Made by a program: the position numbers and the translations under genes. The notes below the pieces were generated by a model. It ran no database searches and was not told the origin of the DNA. It saw nothing but the letters and a program-made list of their open reading frames with translations. 60,000 bases of DNA from Membranipora membranacea. Lineage: Eukaryota > Bryozoa > Gymnolaemata > Cheilostomatida > Membraniporidae. Position 1 is the first letter of the stretch; each line of letters starts with the position of its first letter. This document shows positions 43,401-56,174 of the stretch, piece after piece. The DNA lies in the NCBI GenBank assembly GCA_914767715.1, contig OU612065.1, positions 15,378,001-15,438,000 on the forward strand, written 5' to 3'.

Positions 43401-45003
43401 TTTTTCACAGGCAGTACTAAGTGACTCTTGAGGGCGATATTGACATGTACAGGAAAAAACTACATATAAGTCAATACCCCTGCATGAATGTTGCAGACTA
43501 GCATTTTGCAGTCCAATACATTGTTTAATTATGTAAAGCCTCTTTTGTTCATTTGGCAATGCACAATATCACATTGATTTGCTTTAGATTGTTTTAGCTG
43601 TATCCTAGAAACATGTTTACATTTTGTGCTTTGTCAAATGAAAAGTAAGCTCTATATACAGGTCTTGTTTGTTTAAGATAACCACCTCTACTAAACTATT
43701 GCTATATGACTTGGTTTAAATTCAAAGCAAATTTCAGGCAATAAATTTTTAAACCTTGTTTCCGGATGAAGTACGGGATTATTCAGCTTTGTGCTGAGTT
43801 TTTCATTCTAAAATTTCAGGAAATGGTCAACTCAAACTTTAAGTGGTATAAATACTGAAGAATCTGAATGCCTCCTGATTTTCGCCTGGCTCCTACGTTG
43901 CAAGCTCCTATAAACAGTCAGCTAAATCACCACAGCATCAATACTTTAGTTTAACCACATGTCGTGATGACTTTGAGATGCGTGTTTACTCCACTTATAA
44001 GAAAGAGAAGAGCTCATATATTATTGTTCAATCCAGGAGTGATCTAAGGACTAATAGGTACGTTGCTTGCTATATAACACCAGAGAGGGTGATAATACAC
44101 TGTCGTTTTGCTAAGCATTTTGAAAATAAAATGAGGAGTTGTCTTCTTATCATGTATGAGGGGATAATTGATTACATAGCACTGTGATACTCATGGTATA
44201 TTTGGTAACAGTCTGCGTGACTATCTTAGAAAATCTAAAATCAACCTTTGATAAAGGAGTGCTACTCCCTGTTTTTCATAGATTGATTTTTCTATCTTTG
44301 TGTTGCAATGACCATTGCGATGCATAATTCTTGTGAAATTTATATCTCGGGCAATATCGATCTTAGTACTGTCGTCTAAATTTGAATTTGATGGCAATGT
44401 GTTGCTGTGGATTCGAAATGAATTTACGCCCAGTGCTCAGCAATTGATTTATGTCTGCCCTGCCTTACTATCTCAAATGCCATACTTATGCATGCTGATT
44501 CAGGGTAATCTTTAGTGAAGACAACCACCACTTCAGCAATGAAGAAGCTTTTAGTGTACTTGCCATCATTCAAAGTTTAATGCCCGAGAACCATCCCAGT
44601 TTATAATTTTCTGGAGAAATACTGTTGTACCTGGATTTGCCCCATTATCTCTCACTGAAGATGCCTCTATCTAGAATCATTGTTTAATTAGATTAACATT
44701 AAATTCCGCTCCCCTACAGCCTGCTAACTGGAATCATAGAAGAAAAAATATCTTAAACTAACATTCCTGGTTATCCCAGGGTTGAGAAATGATACAGTCA
44801 TATAAAGTTTATCCTTATCAATTTTGGTTGTCTTGGTTCAATGATTATCTCAAATCTCTCCACTTATCTACTGATTCTCATATTTGTCACGCTTTGTGCT
44901 CAAACACATAACAGTGATAACACTTTGTTGACCTGTCATTGCCTACTCCCAGTTCATACATTAGTGTCTCGATCACAGTCATTTGCAAAGTGGTTACACT
45001 GCA
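43401..45003. other. Divergent intergenic region between the TPR gene and the fucosidase gene
   Basis: The two genes are transcribed away from each other from this 1.6-kb stretch, so both promoters should lie here. I see no other gene, RNA or repeat, and no convincing core promoter motif. Confidence 0.5.
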
Positions 45004-48000
45004 ATGCTACTGATGGCAAAAGTACTCAGTCTCACCGCAATAGCATTGACGCTAGTCTTCACAGCTCCTAGCTACACACTCACTAGATCACAGCAGAGGT
45101 ATGCTCAGACTAGACCATTACCGGCCTGGTTTGATCAGGCAAAGTTTGGAGTCATGATTCACTGGGGAGTGTTTTCAGTGCCAAGTTACGGAGGCGGTGG
45201 TGCATCGGAGTGGTTTTGGAAACACTGGAAAGATTATCATTTGAAACCTCTGGTTAATTATATGAACAAAAATTATAAGCCTCGCTTTTCATATGCAGAG
45301 TTTGCTCCGAAGTTCACAGCTGAGCTTTATGATCCTGCAGAATGGGTTGATATTATCAGCAAATCTGGTGCAAAGTAAGTTAATTCTAATCACTAAATTT
45401 TTCATTGTGCATTCTTCATCGCATTGATACAGCATGGAAGATTAAAGGTGTATGTACATGAAGTTGCTGTTGCTGTTGGATGCATGGTAAAATGAGGCTA
45501 TCGATATGCTAAATGTGGTTCACAGTTTAATTCCTAACCATTATAAATTAAAGATATAATCCTATCCGTTACAGATATGTTGTCATGACTTCCAAACATC
45601 ACGAGGGCTTCTGTAACTGGCCAACCAATGTCTCATTCTCTTGGAGATCTATGGATATTGGCCCACGTAGAGACTTGCTCGGTATGAAAGTATAATTTAG
45701 TATGTAGGATTTAAACTACTAATTCAACAACAAATATGTAAATTAATGGCTTGGGAATCAATTGACTGGTATAGACATGGGTTTCATCCTTCCCTTAGAA
45801 TGTCCAATCACTGAAAAGTCAATATCTGCATAACTTGTCTGTAGATATGTGCATTGAGTTGTTTATTTTCCAATACATAAATCAGTTTTTATAATTAACA
45901 TACTCCCTCCCAGAAGCAGCCTAGCAATAACTGCTCTATAAAATAATGGCACGGACAATTTTTGATGGCAGAATACTGATCACGTTTTATACTTCATTGG
46001 TGTTTGTTCTGTAAAATTCACCGGGTGTACCCAGTTGTAGTGGAAATTAAAAAGGTGTTTTGTTTTTGCATTATATGTGTGGGGACATAACTCCTACTAA
46101 TGAAATAACTCATATGCAAAACGTTCTGATCGTCAGGGAATTCCGGGTTGAAACTGCATTGTGGGGATTTTGTTTACTTGCCAATTTATTTACCATGTGA
46201 ACTTGCAGAAGTCTGCTCGTGTTAGATCCGTACAAATTTAAAAATATCAATTAGTATGTCAGACCTCTATGAAGCTAGTATGATATTGTGTGGTCTAAGA
46301 CTACTGTCTTGCGGCAGCTTATCCGCAATTTTTCTCGATATTGCATATAATAAGTGAAACGATACGAATTCAATAAAAGGGGTTTCTAGTGTGAAACAAT
46401 GTGTTGAATCCAAAAACAAGGGTCTACCCAGTTGTAGCAATCATGTCAGCAGCAGCATATCCCGATTTCTTCTAAATATTGCTTTTAATGAGTGAAATGT
46501 TAAGAGTTTCAATGAAAGGTGTTTCTGGGGTGTATCAACGTGCTGAATCCAAAAATAAGGGTGTACCCAGTTGTAGCGATCATGTCAGCGGCAGCATATC
46601 TGCAATTTTTCTCACAATCGGTGAGGTAAGTGAAATGTCAAGTGTTTAATATGGTCAGCAGAAAACACGACTATATGTATGATTTTAACAAGATATTCTA
46701 TCACATCTTTTCAAAAGGTGGTCAGCGACAGCACTACATCTCCATGAGAACAAGACAAAAATCAGTCTAGTTGTAAGACCGCTCAAAAAAGTGATAGCAT
46801 GAGACAAATTTGATGTAGGAAAAAAGTTTACCCAGTTGACGAGGTCAGCGGCAGCACTACTGCATATCCCAAATATACACACTATCGATTGTGATTAGTG
46901 GGAAGTCAAGAGTTTGATGCAGTTGGCAGAAGTCAAGACTATAGTCCCGGGTTCAACATAGTATATGCTTTATCATTGCATGAGGTGGTTGGTCAGAGAC
47001 AGCGCTACCGCATATCCCCATATCATGTCATTAGCATGTTAGGAAAAGATGCAAAGCTGACACATCTAAGTTGAAAAAATGTGCTTTTATCAATCAGTTG
47101 GCGTTGCAAAGCCACATTCAAATCTCTTGTCAGTGACAGAACTTATTTATGTCCCAACAAACGACTGACACCGAAGCTCTCAGTTAGTCAGTATTTGTGA
47201 ACCATCTTTAGAAGTGATTGTTTTCAGACTCTGACAGTTGCGTTTCGTTCTGAAAAGTGAGGCACTCATTGAACTCTTTGCTCATGTGTTATGCAAAAGA
47301 TTTCCAGCTGGAAAAGGCATTTGAAACATCAAAAATGTTGTTTGTAATTACCCCAAGACAGTGGTCTTAAGACCATACAATGTCATACTAGTCTCATGAG
47401 AAGTTTGACATAATTCGATTGAAATTTTCAATTTGTGCTGGTCTAATACGAGCAGACTTCTGCAAGTTTACTTGGTGAATCAATTGTCATGTCAACAAAA
47501 TCCCACAATGCAATTTCAACCTGGAATTCCCTGAAGATCAGAACGTTTTGCACATGAGTCATTTTATTAGTAGGAGTTATGTCCCCACACATATAATGCA
47601 AATAACAAAACACCTTTTAATTTCTAAATATGACCACTACAACTGGGTACACCCGGTGAATTTTACAGAACATACACCAATGAAGTATAAAACATGAACA
47701 GTATCCTGCCATCAAATATTGTCCGTGCCATAACAATTTATGCTATAGCTGCTTCCGGCCTACCTCCAATGACATAAAACGAAGATGCGACTAATGCTCA
47801 TCTTTTTGCAGGGGATTTTGCGAAAGCTGTACGAGCTAACAGTACGATGAAGTTAGGAATCTACCATTCACTATATGAATGGTTTAATCAGCTGTACCTT
47901 ATGGACAAGGCCAATAATTTCACTACTCGCTACTTTTCCATGGTAAGGATGTCAATTCTGTCAATGCCATGAAATATCAGAGATCTAGGACTACCAGGGT

Positions 48001-50059
48001 AATATAACCATAAATATATTATATTATCAAATGTGTTATGTTGGTTCTATTGATGCCTTCGCTTTTTTTCCCTACTGTTGTGACATTGATGCCGTTTAAA
48101 AATGATCACTTCGTGATTGGTGTTCCTGCCTTCTGAACTGATATTTTCAGGAGCGACCTTCCAACCCAAGAGTCAGAGTGTTTATACAAGTGACTGGAGC
48201 TAAAATACACTCAGGCAGGAACTGGTAGCACCGAGAGTTACTTCGTTAAAATGAGTCTAGATGTAAACTAACACACGTTGTAAGGTTTAAATGTGAATTC
48301 AATGAAAGGACCCCTAGAAACATGGGAATGATCATGGATGCGGGCACAATTTATTGAGTGTAACTCAACATGTCTGAGGTGAAGAGGCTTATATTTTAAA
48401 ATTTATTTTCATCCCATTTTATTTAGGGGAAGACAATCCCTGAACTGTATGAACTGGTTAATTTGTATAAACCATCTCTGATATGGTCTGATGGGGAGTG
48501 GGAGGCTGACGCTGATTACTGGAACTCAACTGCATTCATTGATTGGCTTTATACAAAAAGGTAGGTCCGCTTCATGATATGATATATACTAGCTTTACAG
48601 CTTTAATCAACAACTACAGATGGCAACCACTGAATTACATTCTTAATCAAATTGATATAACTAATAATTAATATAACATATATTCAAATAATTTCCACTA
48701 TATTATACATCTTCTTTTCCTGGCTTTTCTTAATTATTTTCATTGTGTGTGTTACTTTTAACCAGCCCTGTTAAGGATGAGATAGTGGTAAATAACAGAT
48801 GGGGAGCCAAAGGTAGCGGTCCACCTGGTGACTACAAATCATTAGAGAATCAAGAGAAAATCATATACAGGCAGAAGTTCAAGTGGGAGAACGCTGTGCC
48901 TGTTGACAGTAAATCATGGGGGTTCAGACGTGATGCTCCTATGGCGGATTACTTGTCTTCCCAAAAACTGATCAGGCTACTTGTGCAGGCAGTCAGGTTT
49001 GTAATATGATATCACGGTTCTTCTTCCTTGAATGGTGCCTTTTGCTTTTGCTAGCATTACCCTGCTCAGCTATCCTGGCGAATTGTTGGCTGAGATCCGT
49101 TGGTTCCTTTCTATGGTCGATTTCGAAACTTTTCATGACATTTTTCTCTCGATGAGCTTAGCTAACCGATAGGAACATCAAGAACCTATTTATATTATTG
49201 CAATTTCAGATAACGCTAATTATCAAAATGCAATGGTGTCACACATCACATTGCGCTGTCAGTATTGTGCTACCAATTATAAGCCTAGCAAAGCAGGGAT
49301 TCCAGGTCAGAAAGATACTGTCAGTAGTTATATTCTCCTGTTGTGAGAGAGGATAACTAAGAGCTTGAAATTTGGTGACACCTACTGACCCAAAGTGCTT
49401 CAGCGTATTGTAATGTTTAGGTTGAACTTTCATTCACTTGCTTTTGTTTCAGCATGGGAGGTAATTTTCTCATGAACATAGGCCCAACAGCGGACGGAAT
49501 GATCCCGATGGTATTTCAAGAGCGCATGAGAGATATCGGTGAATGGTTATCAGTTAATGGAGAATCTATTTACGGGACAACTCTGTGGGAAAGTTGTCAA
49601 ATTGACCATAATAATTCCAATGTGTGGTGAGTTTCTTACCAGAAGCCTGTTGCATTTTGTTACCTGTAATATGTTGTGAAAAAATAAATTGGATATAATA
49701 ACCCCACATGCATCAAAAATAATTTTTGTTTTATAAGTTAAGGTTGGACCCCTTTTTTTTCCTTCCTGCCAGTTGCATTTCAAAACTGTATCAAATGAAC
49801 GCATCCGCTCTTTTACAGGTATACAAAGAAAGGAGACACTATTTATGCAACGCTCATTGAAGCTTGGCCAAAGAACTCTAATATTACATTATCATGCCTG
49901 CACCCATCTTCCACAACTCAGATAACATTACTTGGAGTAGCTGGAAACATTTCATATTCTACAAATGGTGGACTTACAACTCTTAATCTACCGTATTACC
50001 CATTTAATCTCAAATTTGCATGGACATTTAAAATTACAAATCTCATTCTTGATGGATGA
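45004..50059 (+). CDS. fuca1: Lysosomal-type alpha-L-fucosidase (GH29), complete seven-exon gene
   Basis: The enzyme removes alpha-linked L-fucose from glycoproteins and glycolipids, normally in lysosomes or after secretion. Exons are 45004-45374, 45575-45681, 47812-47942, 48427-48560, 48766-48996, 49453-49626 and 49819-50059; every junction is GT-AG and the frame holds, giving 462 residues, close to the human 466. Residues 1 to about 25 ([20 protein letters not shown]) form a signal peptide. GH29 landmarks are [43 protein letters not shown] with the predicted nucleophile Asp225, FKWE with the predicted acid/base Glu289 (the numbering falls as in human FUCA1), WGFRRD, and [17 protein letters not shown]. 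The C-terminal part ([30 protein letters not shown]) matches the beta-sandwich domain. The key residues are intact, so activity is expected. Intron 2 (45682-47811) carries an inverted-repeat element. It is divergent from the TPR gene and 0.9 kb upstream of the FKBP gene. Confidence 0.96.
45910..47768. mobile_element. 1.86-kb inverted-repeat element in fucosidase intron 2
   Basis: The left terminus (about 45910-46316) and right terminus (about 47353-47768) are reverse complements over roughly 410 bp. Shared blocks include ATGGCACGGACAAT, ATTCACCGGGTGTACCCAGT, TGTGTGGGGACATAACTCCT, GAACGTTTTGCA (left GAACGTTTTGCAT-like on the other strand), GGGAATTCC and CAGAAGTCTGCTCGT. The interior contains a degenerate tandem repeat with a period near 132 bp (ACCCAGTTGTAGC, ATCATGTCAGC(A/G)GCAGCATAT at about 46434, 46566 and weaker at 46840). 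I found no transposase frame. It occupies most of the intron and leaves the splice sites outside. Confidence 0.8.
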
Positions 50060-50999
50060 ATTTAAAAATGTGGATCTCATTGATCTCTTTCTCCAACTAG
50101 TTGTGGAGTGATTAAAAATTTAGAATACACAGATGAGACAAGTCATATCACATCTGACAGCGCAGAGAGTCAAGATCCGCTCATACAATAATTATTATGG
50201 AAATGTGTCACCGCCTATGATCAGTGGTTGCTGAGTGATGCATTGAATAATAAGCGATAAGATCTTCTTAATAACATCATGCAAATTTCAGCTGGTCGTA
50301 GAATACAATAAATGCCTGTAATACACCGTGATATTCCTATGCTCGAATTTTTTTTCCTTTGGTGTACTTGGTCGACTTTTCATTATCAATGCATAAATTA
50401 TGAAGTTTGTGGTAGAGAGTGCTTTGAGCAAACATGAAAACCTGAGGTCGATGCTGAAGCCAAGGGCTGGCAGATCTATTTGGACATGTTGACTCTCACT
50501 GGTCCCCTTTTTAAAGTAGTTGGCCTAAACTGAACATAGCTTATGATGGCATACATTATCAGAGCAAGTTTGTTCCCTCTGTGGTGGCGGAGGGATATTG
50601 CAAAATACATGTATCGAGGCTAATACATCCTCCCTGCTTACACTAACACTTATTATTATCATGGAGTTGTCCCAAACTCCTCGATAATATAATAATGATA
50701 ATAACATGAGCTGAGGACTCATGTCAAAGTTGCCTCCTCTTTCTTTAGAAAAGTCATCTATCACTGACCAATCAGACATTAGACCAATCAACATTGCTAT
50801 TACATTCTCTATCCAATGATAGTCTAAGGTCGAATGTCAAGGTTATCTTCAAGGTCATTTGAGAGAAGAATAAAAGAAAGTAAACTTTTAGATACACAAA
50901 AGTGAAGAAGACATAGTATTTTAACTGTACTTCTGGTGAAAGAAAGAAGCTGGAAAGAGCTCAATATATTGCTACAAGTATCTACCCCACAGTATAATT
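50060..50999. other. Short intergenic region between fucosidase and FKBP genes
   Basis: It holds the fucosidase 3' end and the FKBP promoter and 5'UTR. A weak inverted repeat of TTATTATTATCAT-like sequence lies around 50650-50710. No gene is visible. Confidence 0.45.
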
Positions 51000-53900
51000 A
51001 TGAATACGACAAAAAGTACTACTGATGTGGATCTAACACCCAATAAATGTGGGAAATTATTAAAGGTAATTTACTATTGAGAATGAAAGGATACCAACAC
51101 TTACACAACTGTTTCCTAACTTTACTTAAAACTACACTACCCACAAATTAAAGGGATAATACACTTCTGATCTCTGTTTGGCAGCCAATGGAGCACAGAA
51201 AAATGTATGTACATACAAAAACTCCTTATTTGTAATTCAAAACCCCTTGTTCTGCTCAAATGTGCATTCTAAATTGTAGTTGTGCATCTCCAACAAGAAA
51301 TAAGACAACTAACAGTATTGCTTGTGATCTGAAAAAAGCTGATTTTGTGAGCAGTTGTGTGCTCCTACCTCTTGGTTAGTGTTTCAATTGTCCAGATACT
51401 CAAAGTGCGCATGTGCAATAAGGATGACCTTTTGACTTTAGCTTGTTATTTTCTAACAGCCCAGCTTAACACTTTTATTACCATATCCGGTTATGGTAAT
51501 AAAAGTGTTAAGCTGGGCTGTTAGAAAATAACAAGCTAAAGTCAAAAGGTCATCCTTATTGCACATGCGCACTTTGAGTATCTGGACAATTGAAACACTA
51601 ACCAAGAGGTAGGAGCACACAACTGCTCACAAAATCAGCTTTTTTCAGATCACCAACAATTCTGTTAGTTGTCTTATTTCTTGTTGGAGATGCACAACTA
51701 CAATTTAGAATGCACATTTGAGCAGAACAAGGGGTTTTGAATTACAAATAAGGAGTTTTTGTATGTACATACATTTTTCTGTGCTCCATTGGCTGCCAAT
51801 CAGAGATCAGAAGTGTATTATCCCTTTAAGAGAGAGACCAAATGACCTTTTCTACTGTCAAGTTTCTTCTACTACACTCCTTGCATGTAGGATAGGTTTG
51901 ATTCTTCTCCTAACATCCTCTCATGGTCCAAACTTTGGTCATGGGACTTACATGTCTTTACTTTGCCAATGTCCACTATCAACCACCCAAAAAACACCAA
52001 ACAGGGTGAGACACAAAAAAAAAATTTTTTACAACCTACCTTGAAATCTCTCACACTAACTCACTCCTCCTTCCTCTTTCATTTGCTTCAGGTTTGAAGT
52101 TTCTAGCACAAACAGAGCTGACTTTATGGACCAGAGAAAAAGATTGCTCCACAAAATCTGAGTAGGCTGAAATGGCTGCATGAGTATTGACATCCCCACA
52201 TGATTATTGTACTCTTTTTTTTTTATTTCACTAAATTGGTTCTTTTCACACTCATATAAGAGTTCTAAATTATATTCATTAATTTTCAAGCTTCTAATAA
52301 ACTATGAGAAATCATATATGAGTGGAAAAAGAACCAATTTAGTGAAATAAAAAAAAAAGAGTACAATAATCATGTGGGGATGTCAATACTCATGCAGCCA
52401 TTTCAGCCTACTCAGATTTTGTGAATTTTTTGGAGCAATTTTTTTCTCTGGTCCATAAAGTCAGCTCTGTTTGTGCTAGAAACTTCAAACCTGAAGCAAA
52501 TGAAAGAGGAAGGAGGAGTGAGTTAGTGTGAGAGATTTCAAGGTAGGTTGTAAAAAATTTTTTTTTTGTGTCTTACCCTGTTTGGTGTTTTTTGGGTGGT
52601 TGATAGTGGACATTGGCAAAGTAAAGACATGTAAGTCCCAGGGGCCCATGTCTCTGGTCTCCTCAAATTATTATCCTAGTCCATTTGCTGATCAGTGATT
52701 GTTGTGTTGTGGAACAGTATTCACCACAAGCCTTATCACTGCCACCCATTTTTTATTGGACCGCTATCCTTGATAGTTCATTGCTAAGATGAGTGAGACC
52801 TAGGCATAGGCCTACTACAGGTCTGGCTCTCAAATCGCTCACTTTGATGTTGCTATATATGTTGCGAGTGAAATGAGTAATTTTGGAATAAAGTTGCCCA
52901 ATTGGAAGAGGATATGAGAGACGATTTTGAGTGAAGATACATCGCTCATTCTTATTGATAGCACTCCTCCGGGGGCACCTTTGCAACTTGTTCTTAGCTT
53001 TTGAACTTAAGTACAAGATGTCAACTCATCATGTCAATGCTATTTTGTAACTCATAATTATACACTTACATTTCCTTGAATTTCACCCTATGGAAACGAG
53101 TATTGTTGATTCAGGATTTCTCCCTCTGCAGTTGTCTTTCATATCATTATAGAAAGTGATACGAGAAGGGGAAGGCACCGATAGACCTGCTTCAGGTGAT
53201 GAGGTCACTGTGCACTATATTGGTACTTTAGTCACAGGAGAACAGTTTGACAGCAGTAGGGAGAGGGGCGAGGCATTCACTTTCAAGCTCGATGACGGTA
53301 GGTGGCCATTACAGCATTGGCTATGATTTATACAAAAATATGGTACAACCTTTGCTGAGTGATATGACACATATCAATATGAATAAAGCATATGATTGTT
53401 GGAACTTAGCCTGTCTTGACAAAAAAGTTTGTCAAGACAGGCTAGTATATTCTAGCTAATTGTTGGCAATAAATGGAAACTAAATCTCTTGTAAATACAG
53501 AAACAGTTTGCAATATTCACAGTGATAAGGAGATGAGAATGAAATAAAATTAGCATCATTGTTTTTTATAAAAGTTTATAGAAGTTTCACGTAGGAAAAG
53601 CCACTAATGATCATTTCATGTTCTTGTTTCAGATGATTCCATACTTTTCATTTTAGAAAGAGTCATCAAAGGGTGGGATATAGGAGTTGCGTCTATGAGG
53701 AAAGGAGAATTATGTCAGCTGACTTGTTATCCTGAGTATGCTTATGGCAACAAAGGATATCCACCTCAGATACCCCCTGCAGCTACGCTCAACTTTGAGG
53801 TTGAACTAATAAACTGGAAAGGTATAATACAGAAATCTTAGTACTTGATGGAATACAGTTATTTATACATGGAACTTGCCGTTTTTGGCTACATATGGAT

Positions 53901-56174
53901 GATTCGTAACAGTGAACTACTGTCTGATGTAGGCGAAGATCTGACAACCAGTAGAGATGGAGGAATTGTAAGAAATATGCTACAAAAAGGAGAAGGACAT
54001 AGCTTTCCTAATTCTGGGGCCTCTGTAACGAGTAAGTTAGTTGGGACTTCTCCTAATGATCACCGATGATTTGCGTATATCGATGAATAGAGGGCTCTAG
54101 TTACTTTGTAAGGTATGGTTATGTAATAGAATTTTCTTAGACCTTGCACCAAAATCCATTTTATAACAAGATTTTTTAATTTTGAAGCCGATTTTTGTGC
54201 AACGCAAAACATAATTATTTATTTTATCAATTTGATTTTATAGTTCACTTTGCTGGCTCGTACAATGGTACTGTATTTGATGAGAGAAAAGTGACCTACG
54301 ATGTTGGAGATTCTCATGAGCATCTCATTATTGATGGACTGGACAGAGCAGTTAGAAAATTTAAGAAAGGAGAGAAATCTCGCCTAGTCATTGCTAGTAA
54401 ATATGCTTTTGGTACTGATGGATCAGAGAAATACAGTCTTCCACCTGATGCTGCAGTAGAGTATACATTGGAACTACTTGATTTCACAAGGGTAAGCATG
54501 AAATATCAGAAGTTTTTAAACAACAGAATCATGAACACTACCTTTGTAACGTCATCCGATTGCAATATGGATGCCATTTCCATTGGGCTCATACAATCGT
54601 TAAGGCCATTGCTTATGGTGTAGATAATGATTATGTATTTTATTGTAGTCAAAAGAACACTGGGAAATGACACCCTCTGAAAAGTTGGAATATGCGCAGA
54701 AGTACAAGAATAAAGGCACAGAACTTTATAAGGTGAGTCAGGTGGATTATGTTTAATGTCATAACCACGTATTTAAATCACATGTGGTATAATTACACAT
54801 CATAATACCCTTTTGTTGGTATTATGGGAATTTTTGAAGTTAAAATATATCAGGCACGACAATCTCCTTATTTATTATGTTTTTCATAGACAATCCAGTT
54901 GTAAATGCAGCACGACATATCAAGAGCTGACAAATTATCCTGAATTATTTTCCCACTATTTGCTGGCCCGTTCCAGCAAATAAGTCATGAGTGCAATAGA
55001 CACGACAAGATAAATGGGCCACCAGAAGCCTTGGTTGTCTATTATATCCCAGCAATAATGCTCTCTTTTAGGTGCCACTCATATCAAAGGCTTTGAGCTA
55101 TTATCAGAAGGCATATAACACATTAGATGCTGCTCCTGGTTATACCGATGATGAACAGATATACAAACAAACATTGATATTATCGCTATCTCTGAACTGT
55201 GCTCAGTGTCAGCTCAAGCTTGAAAACTGGAACAAAGCCATAGATTACTGCGAAAAAGCTCTCAATATCGAATCTCAGAATGAAAAGGCTCTATACAGAA
55301 AAGCACAGGTATTATCACTTAAACATTCACTCTGGTATTTGATTAATTACAGTTGAATCGAAGCAGCAGAGATCACAATCTGTACATATATCTTAAGTCA
55401 GCGGTTCTTTGAGTGTGAATCAGAGCAAATAAAAACAGTATTCTCATTTCTATATTTCGCAGGCATTAATGGGCCGAAAAGACTACGAAGATGCATTATC
55501 AGCATTCAAGATAGTTGTAGACTCATATCCTGAAAACAAGGCTGCCAAAAAATCAGTTGTTACAGCTACAAAGCTCAGAGACAGTGAGAAAAATAAGATT
55601 AAGAAGAAATACTCGGGAATGTTTCAGAAGTTTGTGGAAGAGGATTCACAGGTAAGTTAAATCATAAGGTGGTGTGTGTCAGAACATTGTCTTTTTTGTA
55701 TAATATTTTGATATTTCATCGAACGAGGTTACAACCGCGATTGATTCAATATTTTCAGTACCCCTAGATACCTCTAAAAAACGATTATTGATCCTGTCAT
55801 TCTAGGCTCGACTTTCTAACTCTGAGTTTAGATGTAACCATCAGCCTGCTGGCCTAGTACAGGTGCTGCCTTTAATGCCCTTCTAAGAGCATATGATCAT
55901 GAACTGTGCTATCTAAGGAATGATATTTGTCTTCAATCAGGTGTGCGAGTTTTCTCTGCCATATATTTACATTACCCTTATATACTTACAGAAAGCTGCC
56001 CTGAAACAGGCTAAAGGTGCAATTAGTGAAACGCCAATAGGATATTGGAACAATTCTATGGCTCAAGGTATGATGTCACTTCAACAGGAAATGGAAGCAT
56101 TTGGGGAAAGAATGCCAGAAAGGTCTCGTAGGTCGTCAAATGATGAGAGCGAGACGTCGCCTCACCAGGGCTGA
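51000..56174 (+). CDS. fkbp4: FKBP4/FKBP5-type immunophilin co-chaperone, complete nine-exon gene
   Basis: Proteins of this type are Hsp90 co-chaperones with peptidyl-prolyl isomerase activity. Exons are 51000-51065, 53153-53297, 53657-53821, 53933-54031, 54244-54491, 54649-54732, 55072-55308, 55463-55651 and 55992-56174, all GT-AG and in frame, giving 471 residues. Exon 1 encodes [20 protein letters not shown] and leads into KVIREGEG, as in FKBP52. The first FKBP domain (about 22-125) has VHYIGTL, QFDSS, RVIKGWD and YAYG, with the aromatic and acidic pocket residues kept, so isomerase activity is likely. The second domain (about 140-240; [20 protein letters not shown]) has leucine at the pocket tryptophan (IIDGLDRA), as in the inactive FK2 domain of FKBP51/52. 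Three TPRs follow (about 255-390) for binding Hsp90, then a basic, charged tail. Intron 1 carries two palindromic elements. Whether it is the single pro-orthologue of FKBP4 and FKBP5 cannot be decided here. Confidence 0.95.
51148..51829. mobile_element. 682-bp near-perfect palindromic element flanked by TTAA, in FKBP intron 1
   Basis: The two halves are reverse complements of each other, with arms of about 335 bp around a centre at 51488 (ATTACCATA-TCCGGT-TATGGTAAT). The left end is TTAAAGGGATAATACACTTC and the right end is GAAGTGTATTATCCCTTTAA, so a TTAA occurs at both borders, as expected for a piggyBac-type target duplication. No coding capacity is present. Only a few mismatches separate the arms, so it is young or maintained by gene conversion. 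Confidence 0.88.
51920..52655. mobile_element. ~730-bp palindromic element in FKBP intron 1, second family
   Basis: The left arm (about 51938-52262) and right arm (about 52312-52645) are reverse complements, from GGGACTTACATGTCTTTACT on the left to AGTAAAGACATGTAAGTCCC on the right, with a loop of about 50 bp near 52263-52311. The arms include ACTATCAACCACCCAAAAAA, GAAATCTCTCACACTAACTC and CATGATTATTGTACTC. The right tip continues to CAGGGGCCCATG, also seen at the remnant near 17440-17590. There is no coding capacity, and the outer borders and target duplication are unclear. Confidence 0.82.
53407..53444. repeat. Perfect 17-bp hairpin in FKBP intron 2
   Basis: TAGCCTGTCTTGACAAA and TTTGTCAAGACAGGCTA form a perfect inverted repeat around a 4-nt AAAG loop. 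It lies 110 bp after exon 2. The stem is shorter than a typical animal microRNA precursor. It may be the relic of a tiny fold-back insertion or a structured intronic element. Confidence 0.7.
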
